Part shown: in pieces, positions 21,021 to 32,444 of the stretch
Layout of the letters: each line of letters begins with the position of its first letter
Position numbering within the stretch: position 1 is the stretch's first letter
NCBI GenBank assembly: GCA_022009855.1
Contig: CP091727.1
Location: 2,914,001-2,978,000, forward strand
DNA from: Lentisphaeria bacterium
GTDB lineage: Bacteria; Verrucomicrobiota; Lentisphaeria; Victivallales; Victivallaceae
Length of the DNA: 64,000 nt
Direction of reading: 5' to 3'
Notes under the pieces: model-generated
Databases searched by the model: none
What the model saw: only the letters and a program-made list of their open reading frames with translations
Told to the model about the DNA's origin: nothing
Position numbers and translations under genes: made by a program

Positions 21021-21788
21021 ATGAAAAATTCCATTCCCCTGATCCTTGCCGTTCTGCTGGGACTTGCCGCGGTGTTCGCCGTCAGCAAGATCATCTCCAC
21101 CAATACGGCAAAGATCGAAGAAAAGGTGAAGATCGTCGCCGCGACCCGCGATCTTATGGCGGGGGAGGTGATCGCCGAAGGGTTCTTCATGCCGCGCGAG
21201 GTGCCGGTTTCCGCCGTGCCTTCGCAGGCGATCCCCTGGAACCGCGCCACAATGATTCTCGGGCAGCGCTTGAAACAGCCGGTCCAGAAGGGAAATTATA
21301 TCTTCATTCAGGACGTCGGGCTTTCCCAGGGGATGAGCAACGTCGTGGGCGAAGGAGAGTGGGCGGTCGCGATTCAGATTGCCGACAAGGCGATGGCATC
21401 CCTTCTCCAGAGCGGCGACGAGGTCGCGATTGTCGGAACATTCAAGGTCGACCACAAGGGAGGTGCCGGCGTCCCGCCGGGGAAGAAGGATGTGACCATG
21501 GTGCTCTTCCCGAAAGTTCGCGTCCTGGAAATCCCGTCCGGAAAGCGCGACCAGAATCTGGAAGGGGTCATTATCGTGCTGCTGCCGCCGCAGCAGGCTC
21601 AGGCGTTGATCGCCGCGTCGCGGATCGCGGAACTGACCCCCGTGCTGCGCCGGAGCAACGACCCGACCGCCCTGAACCGCATGGACGCGGGAATGGTCAC
21701 GCAGGAGACGTTCAACTCCATGCTTAACGATCTGGAACTGGTCACAATCCCCAAAACACCCAAAAATAACAGGAACCAAAGGAGGTAG
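21021..21788 (+). CDS. cpaB: CpaB/RcpC, Flp pilus assembly protein
   Basis: 255 residues, one intact frame. The N-terminal signal/anchor is MKNSIPLILAVLLGLAAVF. A SAF-like region follows (VKIVAATRDLMAGEVIAEGF, LGQRLKQPVQKGNYIF), then the RcpC domain (AVAIQIADKAMASLLQSGDEV, VRVLEI, ALIAASRIAELTPVLR). CpaB is periplasmic and acts with the secretin. It is followed 2 bp later by the secretin gene, the usual Tad order. Confidence 0.9.
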   Translation: MKNSIPLILAVLLGLAAVFAVSKIISTNTAKIEEKVKIVAATRDLMAGEVIAEGFFMPREVPVSAVPSQAIPWNRATMILGQRLKQPVQKGNYIFIQDVGLSQGMSNVVGEGEWAVAIQIADKAMASLLQSGDEVAIVGTFKVDHKGGAGVPPGKKDVTMVLFPKVRVLEIPSGKRDQNLEGVIIVLLPPQQAQALIAASRIAELTPVLRRSNDPTALNRMDAGMVTQETFNSMLNDLELVTIPKTPKNNRNQRR

Positions 21789-21790
21789 TC

Positions 21791-23301
21791 ATGTTCAAAA
21801 GATTCATTGCGATTGCGGCGCTGTTGACTCTGGTCCTCGGTGCGATGGCGGCGGAGAGTGAGAACGTGGTCGTTCCGCTGAAAGGCATTCTGATCCTGAC
21901 GCCGGGATTCCGTGCCACAGACATCAGCATCACCGACAAGAATGTTATTTCCGCGGAGATGTTCGCCAACGATCAGATCCGGGTGACGGGACTTGCCGTC
22001 GGGAAATCAGACCTGCACGTCACCGCGGGCACCGTCGCCAAACTCTATACCGTCACCGTGACGGACAACGTGCGTGAGGTCTTCAATTCGCTGCGGCGCG
22101 ATCTGGACAGCGTGCCGGAGGTGGAGATCAGCATTAACGGCAACAAGGTCGTGCTCAAGGGGAGGTTTCCAGCATCGGAGGCTGGGAGACGCTCCTCAAG
22201 GTGCTGCCCGCCTACGGTGCGAACGTCGTCAATCTGACGGTTTTCCGTCCGGCGCCCGAGATCATGCTTTCCCTGAAGAAACTTTTCGAGAAGGCCGGAT
22301 TCAAGGTGGTGCAGGATATCACCGACTTTTCGCCGGGCACGCTTTCGCTTCAGAATGAAAGAGACACGCTCATTCTGCGCGGCTCCGTCTACTGTGACGA
22401 GGATTTGACCACGATCAGCCAGCTGATTTCCACGCAGGACTGGCTCTCGATCGACGGCAAGGACAAAAGCAAGCCGGTCAAGTTCATCAACAAGGTCGTC
22501 ATCAAACCGACGCTGCTGGATGTCGGCGCCGTGTTCGTCGGCGTGAAGCAGGCGGATACGAGTGCAATCGGCGCCAATCTTCTGAAAAACGGAATCAACA
22601 TTGCGCAGGGGTTCAACTTTTCGACCATTTTCGAGGGTGCGACCAACCAGAGCTACAATCTCGGCGCCGACCTCAGCACGATTCTGAACCTGATGGCCGA
22701 GAGCGGCTGCAAGCGCTTCCACCGCGCCGGACATCTGAGCTTCATGAGCAACGATTCGAAGGAATACAAGGTTCTGCATGAGGGCGGAACGCTCAAGGTG
22801 CGCGTCTACGGAGGCGCGGGCGGCACGGGAACGCTCAACGATGTTCCCTACGGTTTCATCATGCGTGTCCGCGGTGGTCTCGTCGGCAATGATCAGGTGA
22901 AACTGGACATTCAGATCGAGGTTTCCACGCCGGCCCTGCAGGAGAACAACGACTACGACCTCAAGCAGACCAAGGTCTCCACAACCATCGTGGCGAAGCT
23001 GGGCGAGACGGTCGCGCTCGGAGGAATGAAGGATATGATCGAGGAGAGCTCCGGGCCCTCCGGCATTCCCTTCCTGCGCAAGGTGCCCGTGCTGAACTGG
23101 ATCTGTTCGGAGAGCACGGATTCCTTCAATGACAATCAGGTTCTGCTTCTGGTCTATCCGCAGGTCGCGGGCCGGACGCCGCCGCTGAAGATGCCGCCGT
23201 CGGCCGAAACGGCGAACACGCTGGAGGAATCGGGCAAGAGCAATAAGCAGCGCACGGAGGAAGCCGGCGAAAAGAAGAGCTTCTGGGAGCGCTGGTTCTG
23301 A
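21791..23301 (+). CDS. cpaC: CpaC/RcpA secretin of the Flp pilus
   Basis: About 503 residues with one frame change near 22165 (GGGG run). A signal peptide (LLTLVLGAMAA) is followed by the pilus-associated N-terminal domain (VVVPLKGILIL, VTGLAVGKSDLHV), a BON-like stretch, and the secretin core (VPYGFIMRVRGGLVGNDQVKLDIQIEV near the beta lip, GIPFLRKVPVLNWI at the end). It forms the outer-membrane pore. The C-terminus is charged (KKSFWERWF). RBS GGAGG at 21780 lies in the end of cpaB. Confidence 0.85.
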
Positions 23302-23322
23302 GACTCGACAAGGGGATGAAAG

Positions 23323-24986
23323 ATGTTTCTGCAGATTACCGACACCGGCGGAACAGTACGCCACATTGATCTCGGAACGCGGGAGGGGGAATGGCTGCTC
23401 GGCCGCTCCGACAGCTGTGACGTCTGCCTGCCCGAAAGTTCCGTCTCCCGAAAGCACGCGAAGGTTTTCGGAGGACCGGAGACATTTTTCATCACCGACC
23501 TCGGCAGCGGCATCGGCACGAAGAATCAGAACGGCCCGATCCAGACCCCGACCGAGTTTGCGCAGGGCGACACGGTGTCCATCGGTCCGTTCCAGTTGCG
23601 TCTGGTACAATCGGCGGTGCCTCCCGCCTCCCGTCCGCCCGCGCCCGAGCCGGAGGGGGAAAACCGTATCGCGCACGTTTGATTTCGATGGAGTGAACCT
23701 CCTTTACACCGATGAACTCATGGCGCTGAAGAGCCGCATTCACAACTATGTGCTCGGCAAATTGAATCTGCAGGAGATCGCGACCAGGCAGATCGCCAGC
23801 GACGAGATGCGCGAAAAGCTTCTCGCCGCGCTGGAACAGTCGCTCAAGGAACTCCGGCACGAACTGCCGCACACGATTCCGCTGGAGGCGTTGCGCGAAT
23901 CGCTGCTGGATGAACTGACCGGATACGGGCCGATCTCCCCGCTGCTTCGTTCGGACAAGGTGGACGAAATCATGGTGAACGGCCCGAACCTGATCTTCGT
24001 GGAAAGCCACGGCAGAATCTATGAAACCGGGGCGCGCTTTTTCAATGAAAAGCATCTCAACACCATCATCCAGCGGATCGTGGAGCCGCTGGGGCGGCAC
24101 ATCGACGAAGCCAGTCCGATGGTGGATGCGCGCCTTCCGGACGGGTCGCGGGTGAACGCGATCATTCCGCCGCTTTCGCTGCGCGGCGCGTCCGTCACGA
24201 TCCGGAAATTCGCAAAGCGCAAGCTGACGGCCGAGGATTTGATCGCCTTCGGGAGCATGACGCCGGGAATTGATCTCTTTCTGCGCGAGGCGGTCCGGGC
24301 CGCGCAGAACATTCTGGTCTCCGGCGGCACGGGTTCCGGCAAGACGACACTGCTCAACGTGCTCTCGCAGTACATCCCGCCGGATGAGCGCGTCATCACG
24401 ATCGAGGACTCCGCGGAGCTCAAGCTCTCGCACCGGAATCTGGTTTCGCTGGAATCCCGTCCGGCCAACATCGAGGGAAAGGGACGGATTCAGATTCGCG
24501 ATCTGGTCATCAATGCGTTGCGTATGCGACCGGACCGGATCATCGTCGGGGAGTGCCGCGGAGCAGAGGCGCTTGACATGCTTCAGGCGATGAATACCGG
24601 ACACGACGGGTCGCTCACGACCTGCCACGCCAATGCACCGCGCGATGCGATTTCCCGCCTCGAGAACATGGTGCTCATGTCGGGGATCGATTTTCCCCGT
24701 CACGGCGATCCGCGAGCAGATCGCCTCGGCAATCAATCTCATCATCCAGCAGAACCGTCTTCCGGACGGGTCGCGCAAAATCGTGCAGATTTCCGAGATC
24801 ACCGGGCGGGAGAAGGATGTGGTGCTCATGCACGATATCTTCGTTTTCAAACAGACCGGATATGATGAGAACGGGAAGATCGTCGGAGAATATTATCCGA
24901 CGGGAAATGTTCCTGCTTTCGTGGAAAAACTGCGCCAGAAGGGGGATCTCCGGCTGGATATGTCCGTGTTCGTGCCGCGCGTTTAG
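23323..24986 (+). CDS. tadA: TadA/CpaF ATPase with N-terminal FHA domain
   Basis: About 554 residues. Residues 1-110 form an FHA domain (WLLGRSDSCDV, SSVSRKHAKVF, ITDLGSGIGT), which binds phosphothreonine. The ATPase follows after a frame change in the G run near 23655: KVDEIMVNGP, VDARLPDGSRVNAI, Walker A GGTGSGKTT, VGECRGAEALDMLQAMNTGHDGS, TCHAN. A second frame change is near 24700. It powers Flp pilus extension at the inner membrane. Without the 23655 shift the FHA part would be a separate 119-residue protein. The frame on both sides and the missing RBS for a separate ATPase favour the fusion. Confidence 0.8.
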
Positions 24987-25001
24987 GGAGGATTTTTTTC
25001 G

Positions 25002-25866
25002 ATGCACTGGTTGGTTCTTCTGATGGTTTTCGGTTCGGTTTCAGGGATCTGCTTCATTCTCTGCCGAACGCTGTTCTCCGATCTGGAGCACAGCGAAACG
25101 GCGCGGACCGGGTCCTGGGACGGGCGGAGCCAGCTCGAATACTTCATCTCGCGCCCGAAACTCCGGAAAATCCAGATCTGTTTTGCCGTGGTCGGCGCAC
25201 TCATCATACTCTGTCTGCTGCTGGTCGCGGGGATTTCCTTCTGGGCGGTGCCGTTTCTGATGGCGCTTGCCGGCGGGGCCTCTTTCGCGTTGCCGCTGCT
25301 CTACTTCCGCCGGAAGGTGGCGAAGCGCAACGCCGAATTCAAGGGCAAGCTTCTGGACGTGATACTCGGGCTGAACAACGGAATGCGTTCCGGAGTGGCG
25401 CTTCCGCAGGCGCTGGAGGTGGTGGGGCGCGACATCGGCGGGGTCATGCAGGAGGAAATCTCCATGACGCTGTATGAATACCGGCTCGGCATCGATTTCA
25501 CGGAGGCGCTGGTCAGGCTGGAAAAGAGGATGCCCGATGAAAATCTCAAGCTGTTCGTGACGGCGGTGGGCATCTCCTCCAGACCGGGGAAGCCTGTCCG
25601 ACATTCTGGACAAGATCATCGAAACGATCCGGCAGCGTTCGATCATGGAGGACAAGATCAACACCCTGACGGCACAGGGGAAATTCGAGTCGATCGTGAT
25701 GGCGTGCGCCCCCCTGATGGCGTTCGGAATCCTCTACGTGCTCGACCGCCAGCTGATGCTTCCGCTGGTCACGACCGTTCTCGGCTGGGCGGCGATCTGC
25801 GTCGTGCTGATTCTGGAGACGATCGGGTATTTGTTCATCAAGAAGATCATCACGGTGGAAATCTGA
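25002..25866 (+). CDS. tadB: TadB, inner-membrane Flp pilus platform protein
   Basis: About 288 residues with one frame change near 25582. An N-terminal membrane helix is followed by a helix pair near residues 60-105, a cytoplasmic GspF-type domain (LDVILGLNNGMRSGVALPQAL, FTEALVRLEKRMP) and two C-terminal helices. TadB with TadC forms the platform on which TadA acts. It sits 15 bp after tadA and 19 bp before tadC. Confidence 0.85.
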
Positions 25867-25885
25867 ACGGGGAGGAGTCGGGAAA

Positions 25886-26792
25886 ATGGATGAACCCATC
25901 TATCTTTTGAGTGCACGCCTGCTGAGCTTCCTCGCCGGCTTCCTGCTTGTGCTCGGAATCAAATTCTTTCTGACCAACCGGAAGAAGGACGGTCCCTGGT
26001 CCGATCCGCGTCTGCCGTTCACGTTCCGGGGGTTTCCCAACGAGATCAGGCTGCTCAAGGAGGCCGTCGGAACGGGGCTCCGGCAGCGTTTCCCGGCGAA
26101 AAGCGCGAACATCGAACGCGATCTCAAACTCGCGGCGCTGCCGATGGATGCCGGGGATGTGTTCGGCGCGCAGCTGCTCTGGAGTCTTGTTCTGGGAGTC
26201 TGCGGCATTGTTTTCATGCTTCTCCTCAACATGGATGGCAGCTATGTGGTGACCGCGTTCCTGATCGCGGGGTTCATCGGCTGGCTGATCCCGATCGTGC
26301 AGATTCAGAAACTTGCCGAAGAGCGCCTGAATTCCATCCGCCGGGCTCTGCCTTTTTCGATCGATTTGATCACATCCGCGATGGTGGGAGGGCTGGATTT
26401 TTCCGCCGCAGTCCGTTATTATGTCGAACACTCCACCCCCTGTCCGCTGACGCAGGAGTTCGGCGTCACGCTGAAGATGCTGGAACTGGGCAACAACCGC
26501 AACGATGCGCTGAAGGCGATGGCGGACCGCCTCGGCATTGACGAATTCCGCAGTCTGGTCAATGCCATTGTGCAGGGGACGGAGATGGGAGCCTCGATCA
26601 CCGATACGCTGCGGATCAACGCCGAGGAGATGCGGCGCGTCCGCGTCGCCGCCGCCGAACGCAAGGCGCAGCGTGCTCCGTCCCTGATGATGATTCCGAT
26701 GGCGCTGTTCATCATGCCGTCGGTGTTCATTATTATTTTTTGTTCCGATTTATCTGCGGGTACAGGCCTCAGGGATGGCCGGAATGTTTTAA
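25886..26792 (+). CDS. tadC: TadC, inner-membrane Flp pilus platform protein
   Basis: About 302 residues. Membrane helices lie near 8-28 and 95-140. The GspF-like domain shows LPFSIDLITSAMVGGLDFSAAV and VQGTEMGASITDTLRINAEEMR. The last helix (LFIMPSVFIIIF) is followed by a run of six T at 26741-26746 that breaks the frame. With one T fewer the end reads VPIYLRVQASGMAGMF and a TAA at 26792, right before AAGGAGG of the next gene. The raw open frame therefore wrongly joins TadC to the FHA protein. Confidence 0.85.
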
Positions 26793-26806
26793 GGAGGAGT
26801 ATTGGG

Positions 26807-28354
26807 ATGATCCGGTATGCGATATTCGTGAACGGAGAAAAAACGCAGGAAGGCGAGCTCTCGCCGGGGGAACATGTCGCCGGACGCTCGCGTTCCGCAG
26901 ACGTGCGCCTTGCCGAGCCGGACATCTCGGGAAACACCTGAAACTGGCAGTGGCTGCCGATGGGGTGTATGCCGAAAACCTGAGTTCCCACGGCACCCTT
27001 CTGCAGGGGGCCGCGCTTGCCGGGCGCCGAAAACTCCAGGACGGCGACGTGCTGACTCTGGGGAAACATACGGAATTCCGGATGGAAATTCCGGAGACGC
27101 CGGCGCCGTCCGGCGTAGACGGAGAGATGAAGACCGTGATTCCGGGGAAACCGTCCGAATGCCCTCCCCTGCCCGATAACGGGAAAACGGAAATCCCCTC
27201 TGCGGCGGAAAAGGAACCGGCAAAACCGGAAGCGGCGGGCGACGCGTTGCCGGAAAATCCTCCGCAGGACGAAAATGTGCTCCAGACCGATGTGATGCAC
27301 ACGCGACTTGCCAGCCTCGAGGAGATGAACCTCCTCCGCCATGCCGACCGGAAACGCTCCACGGGGAAGCTGTTCAAAACCATTCTCGGGTGTGTCGGCG
27401 CGCTCGTTCTGCTTGTCGTGCTGTACTCACTCAAGGCGTCTCCGGAAGAGGCGAACCTGACCTGGCCGGTCGATTCCGCCGGCAAGGCACTCGGCGCCTT
27501 CGCCGATCCCGGCAACGGCGGGCACAACTCCGGCGGCTTCTCCCTGGCGTTCCCCAACATCAAGGGGAAGACGACCCAGGAACGGCAGAAGGATCAGATC
27601 GTCATCAACACCTGGTGCGGGAAAGATGCCTCGGTGCCGCTCCGCATCTTCTTCCTGCAGAAACAGTCCCCGGATTTTCTCACCCGGGATCGCAAGGCCG
27701 TTTTCTCCGCCATGCTCGGCGAACTTCAGCAGAAAAATCACCGCTGGAACCTGGCGCAGATTTCGGACGTGTTCTTCATCGGTTCGGAGAACGGCCTTCC
27801 CTGCCTGAGCGTGGAATACCGGCGCGAGACCGACGGGAAGTCGTGGTATGGAGAGGCTCTTTTCTTCCGGACGGGCGACCGCGCGTTTCTGCGTCTTGCC
27901 GAAGTGCCCGCGGAAGAGCGCGCCCGGGCGCAGAACTTCCTCTCCAACACACCGTTCCTGAAATTCTCCATCGTCTATCTGCACGGGCACTGGGAGGGGA
28001 ACGGTGATTACAATTTCGACGGCAACACCGACGTGATGATGGATGAGGTGTCGCGCCATCTCTCTCAAACAGGCCCCGTTCGAGTGGGCGCGGACCTATC
28101 TTCTGCTGCAGAACGTTCTGATGGAAAGCATCCGCACGCGAAACGCGACTCTCGAAACGGATGCGCTGATGCAGCTGCGGCGGCTGCGTGCGATGCAGAC
28201 GGTCTGGTACAACGCCCAGAAGATTCAGTATGACACCGCCAGACTCTACAACGACAAACGGCAGGAAAACGCGATTCTGGAACTCAGCAAAACCGTGTTC
28301 TCTTCACCGGATGATCTCCGCTACTTCACCCTGAGGAGGAACATATGGGATTGA
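26807..28354 (+). CDS. FHA-domain membrane protein
   Basis: About 515 residues; start ATG after AAGGAGGAGTATTGGG. Residues 1-100 form an FHA domain (EHVAGRSRSADVRL, PDISGKHLKL, LSSHGTLLQG) with a frame change near 26937. A Pro/Glu-rich linker leads to one membrane helix (ILGCVGALVLLVVLYSL) and a ~330-residue outside domain of unknown type with a frame change near 28065. The cytoplasmic FHA plus a periplasmic domain suggests it links kinase phosphorylation to the pilus machine. Its 3' end overlaps the next gene by 10 bp. Confidence 0.65.
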
Positions 28355-30722
28355 AACATTTTCGGAACCGGGAGAAAAAAAGCGCCGGCTTCCTGCGGCG
28401 GATCGGCGCGGTTCCGGTGATACTGAAAAAACATCTGCCGTGGAAATCGGGAGCGCCGGAACACCTGAGTCTGCGGCTGGAACTCAACCGCCGCATTCTG
28501 TATGAGATCAATGACCCGTCGCCATCGGATACCATCACGATCGGGCGGAGTTCCGACTGTGTCTGGGTCATTCCCCGGGAGGACAATGTCGCCAGCGGCC
28601 ACCATGCGGTGATTCTGATGCGCAAGGGGCGTCTCTGCCTGCGCGACACCGGCAGCCGGAACGGTATTTTCTACAAGGGGCGCAAGATTCAGGAAAAGAA
28701 CCTCGCCCCCGAAGACCAGTTCTCTATCGGGAACTGCACGCTCTACGTGGAGCGGGTCAAGCCGATCAGGAAGGCCCGTCATGAACTGGTCTATCTGAAT
28801 ACCGAGCAGAAGGGGAAGAGCGTGGTTCTCGATCGTCCGCGCTTCGTCATCGGTTCCGCGCCGTCATGCGATCTGGTGATCGACGAACAGCTGGTCTCCC
28901 AGCGGCATGCGGAATTCGCAACCAAGGCGGACGGCTGCTGGCTCAAGGATCTCTGCAGCAAAAACGGAACGTTCGTGAACGGGACGAAATTGTCTTCCAA
29001 CACGGAGCGTCTTCTGGTGGACGACGACGTAGTGAGCATCTCCTTTGTCGACTTCAAATTCGTGGACGGCAAGGTGGAGCACTCCAAGGTCGGATCTGGT
29101 ACAGCCTCGGCGTGGTGGCCGTCACGATCTTCGTCGTGCTTGCGCTGAACTGGCTCTGGATGGGGATGCAGGGCTCGTCCGATTCCTGCCTGAATCGGGC
29201 GAGGCGGGAGGCGGCGGCAGGGCGGTTCGCCGAAGCCCGCGAAGCGCTGAAGGAGTCCCGCACCCGCCGCGGCGCGGATGCCAATCTGATCGTCTATCAG
29301 GAACTGGAGCGTTCGGTCGCGATCTGGGAAAACATCTTCGACGGCTGGAAAAAGGCGCGCTCCGCGCTCTCTTTCGGCAACTGGGTGGAGGCATCCCGAA
29401 TTCTCGGGCGAATCACGGACGCCGATCCGAACGTCTGGGGCTGGAACGATACCTCCGCGCTGGAAATGCGCAAAGAGGCCTTTGCGGTGAAGCAGCTTCT
29501 GGATGCCTGCCTCCGCGCGGGCGCTTCGATGCGGGATGACCGAAACGGAAAGAATCTCGCCGAACTGAAACAGGCCGCTTCGGTGATCAACCGGATGGAA
29601 AAGCAGTTCCGGAAAAATCCCCCGCCTACTTGAAAAAACTTCTCTCCGAAGCACAAACCATCCACGCGCAGATCAACCCGGAATCTGCATTATCTCGAAC
29701 GTCTTGAGGCGATTCTCGCCAGAATCGAGCTGGAGGCGGACAATCTTACGCTGGTGCTGGGAGATCTGGAGGAACTCAAAACGCAGGCGGAACCGGGCAT
29801 TCGTGTCCGAATCGAAAACTGCATGGTTCCGCTGGCGATGCTTCAGCGCGCAGGCAAGCAGCTCCGAAGTGCGATGATCGCCGTGCAGCAGCTCGATTTT
29901 TCCCGTCTTGAGAAAATACGGCTTGATCTGCCGACGCTCGAACAATGTGTCGTCAACGAAAACATCGCAACGCTTCGGAAGCGGCAGGAGCGCGTGTTCA
30001 ACCAGGTTCTCGACACTGCGGCCAGTCTGCGGCCGCTCATCGACACGCTGCGCAAGGCGGGGCTCGATGAAAACGGCGCGCTGCCCGGATGCGTGACGGT
30101 GTTTCTCGATCCGAAGGTCATGGCGAAGGTGTTTGCCTGTGACGCGCTGGATCGGGCAATGCCTTCGCGTCTCCGCTCGGAGCCTTCCGGCGAATATGAC
30201 CGCGTGCTCGGGATCGAAGGATTTTTCGAGTTCATTTATGCGCTGCCGGCGCCTTACGACCAGTCGATCTACGCCGAATTCCAGTTCCAGCCTGAGATCG
30301 TGAAGTTCCGCACGCTGCTTTCGGCAATCCGGACCTTCCGGACGTTTTCCGACCAGAAGGAGAATGAATGGCTGCATGCGGGCGCGTTCCAGCGTCTGTA
30401 TGATAAGACCGGAGAGATACTTGCGGTGCGCGACCGGATTGCCGGAGAGTATTCCGGGGCGCAACACGCCCAGCTCCGCGGGAAGATTCTTGCGAATGCA
30501 ATTGTGATTTTTCTTGCGGAAGGAAAGAGTTCCGAAGAGAAGCTTGAGGCGTTCTCGCACGATGTGAAAAAATCTGCGTCAGCCCATCATCCGTCTTGTC
30601 CGGGATTACAACTCCGCCGTTCCGGAAGAGAAGATCCGGATCCGGGATACCATTCTGAAGCAGGGCATCCCCGGCGATCCGGTCGTGCGCAGGATGTGGG
30701 GATTCAAAAATATTCGAGGTAG
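28345..30722 (+). CDS. Membrane protein with two FHA domains
   Basis: About 792 residues. FHA1 (about 55-135) shows ITIGRSSDCVWV, SGHHAVI and GSRNGIFYKG. FHA2 (about 150-245) shows FVIGSAPSCDLVI, VSQRHAEFA and CSKNGTFVNG, a textbook phosphothreonine-binding set. After a frame change near 29095 come a membrane helix (LGVVAVTIFVVLALNWLWM) and a long helical, TPR-like region. Further frame changes lie near 29630, 29685, 30570 and 30700; correcting the last (run of five A) gives the stop at 30722. It probably acts as a phospho-dependent scaffold for the Tad machine. Confidence 0.7.
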
Positions 30723-30726
30723 AGGT

Positions 30727-31550
30727 ATGGCTTTCCAGCTGTTTTCGAAAAAATATTTCCGCGCGGGGGCAGAGACGGACTGCGGCTTGAAGCGTTCGGA
30801 GAATCAGGACGCCTACCGCTGCCTTCCCGCCCGGGGGCTGTTCATCATCTCGGATGGGATGGGCGGAGGAGAGGGCGGCAGGCGCGCCGCCGAAATGGTT
30901 GTCCGCATCCTGGAACAGGCGGTGGCGGTGCCGATGAAGCATCTTTCCGACATAACAAGATTTGCCCACCAGGCCAATGCGGAGATTCGGGATTATGCCG
31001 GAGAGCATAATCTGCGCGGCATGGGCGCGACAATTGCCGGAATTCTGCTCAGCGCGTTTCATCCGGGGACGGACTGCTGTTCTCTGCCGGGGACAGTCGC
31101 GGCTATCGTCTTCGCAACGGCGTTCTGGAGCAACTCACCACAGATCACACGATCGCCTCCGCAATGGGAGTCGGGGAGGAGAAGCTCGCCAGGCACCTGC
31201 AGGGCATTCTGACCAATGTTGCCGGTTGCGGCGCGAGCTTTTTTCTGGAAACACGCGAACTGGAGCTCTGTCCCGGCGATGTTTACCTTCTCTGTTCCGA
31301 CGGAATTTCCCGGCAGGTTCCCGAGCCGGAAATGAAGCGCATTCTCGAACGCGCGGAAACTCCGGCCGCCAGAGGCCACGCCCTGATCGAAGCCTCGCTG
31401 AAAGCCGGCGGCGTCGACAATGCCACCGCCATCGTTCTGGAATTTGACACAATCCCTGAAGTTACGCCGGATGTTGCGGAAGAGGAGGCAAAATGTCCGG
31501 ACGAGCCGGAGGAAGGAGTTGGGGACGATGCTACTCCACCGACTGAATGA
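30727..31550 (+). CDS. PP2C-type protein phosphatase
   Basis: About 274 residues in three frames (changes near 31060 and 31110). Metal-binding motifs are visible: KRSENQDAY, IISDGMGGGEGG, VYLLCSDGISRQV and the C-terminal VDNATAIVLEF. Soluble, so cytoplasmic. It should remove phosphate from Ser/Thr and so oppose the kinases of the cluster. The TAG of the previous gene lies 4 bp before the start and the RBS GAGG overlaps it, which implies translational coupling. The last ~30 residues are acidic. Confidence 0.8.
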
Positions 31551-31928
31551 AGCATTTCCGGCCCTCTGCACCGGGCCGGAATCTCCGACGAATCGTTCTT
31601 TGTCTATGCCTCCAGGCTCTCCGGCGAACTGATGCGTCTTCGGGAGCATCCGGTCCGGCACATTGCCTTTCCCTTCTGCTGCCCGTTGGATTTTCTGCTG
31701 CTTTTTCCGCGGGAACGCCGTCATGCCCTTCTCGCCGAAACCCTTTGTTTCGGGGACTGGCTTTATGCGGCGGCCGTCCGTTTGTACCGGCACTTCTCCG
31801 CGCTCCGCACGGTCCGGTCGGCGGAAGTCTTTGACGCGGAACGTTCGGCGTGGAAACACAATCCCCTGTTCTGCACAGGTTCGGGAGCGCTGGAATTCGT
31901 CCGGGGGATCTTCTCCGGAGCCCCCTGA
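31528..31928 (+). CDS. Hypothetical protein between phosphatase and small kinase
   Basis: About 133 residues with one frame change near 31590. The start ATG follows GGAAGGAG and overlaps the phosphatase end by 23 bp. Rich in Leu, Arg and Phe (FPFCCPLDFLLLFPRERR, FGDWLYAAAVRLYRHF). Family not recognised; soluble. Its gene is locked between the phosphatase and the atypical kinase, so a role with them is likely. Confidence 0.5.
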
Positions 31929-31930
31929 CG

Positions 31931-32431
31931 ATGACGGATGTCGGGCGACTGCTTTCCGCCGAGACGCGCTGGGAAGGGATGACGCTCAAAAACAGCATCG
32001 CATGCGGGAGCACCTCCCTGGTCTGCCGCGTCGAATGCGGGGAGAAGGACGGTGTCCTGAAACTGCCGCTCGCGGGGGCGGAGAAACGTTTTCTGCACGA
32101 GATGCGCGTCCTTCAGGAGATCCACCACCCGAATCTGCCGCGCACGTTCCGGATTTCCGGCGCATCTCCGGTTTATGCGGTTCTGGAGTACTGTCGCACC
32201 GGGAGCTGTGTGCGGAGCCTTCCGGATTCCTCAGGATTTCTGGCAGCCCTGCGCTTTCTTCATGCGAAAAACATTCTGCACGGCGACATCCGGCTCTCCA
32301 ATCTGGGGGTCCGCCGGGACGGCACACCGGTTCTCCTGGATTTCAGCCATTCCCGCAGGGTGGACGGTGCCGAACTGCTCCGGGAGGCGTCCGGAGAAAC
32401 GGAACGAATCAAAAAACTGATGTCAGCATAA
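31931..32431 (+). CDS. Small atypical protein kinase-like protein
   Basis: 166 residues, one intact frame, start 2 bp after the previous stop. It keeps a glycine-poor N-lobe with a Lys (DGVLKLPL), a catalytic-loop variant LHGDIRLSNL (HGD instead of HRD) and LLDFSHSR (DFS instead of DFG). The C-lobe is cut short. The HGD form occurs in Bud32- and WaaP-type kinases, so it may be active. It could also be a regulatory pseudokinase. It is a second kinase-fold protein in the cluster. Confidence 0.55.
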   Translation: MTDVGRLLSAETRWEGMTLKNSIACGSTSLVCRVECGEKDGVLKLPLAGAEKRFLHEMRVLQEIHHPNLPRTFRISGASPVYAVLEYCRTGSCVRSLPDSSGFLAALRFLHAKNILHGDIRLSNLGVRRDGTPVLLDFSHSRRVDGAELLREASGETERIKKLMSA

Positions 32432-32444
32432 GGAGTCCTCTGCT

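Noticed and set aside
22045..24850. Long antisense open frames opposite the secretin and TadA genes
   Set aside because: They are mirror frames of high-GC coding sequence, with Arg/Asp/Val-rich composition, no motifs and no RBS.
25886..26941. Apparent TadC-FHA fusion
   Set aside because: Correcting the run of six T ends TadC normally at 26792, right before an AAGGAGG for the FHA gene.
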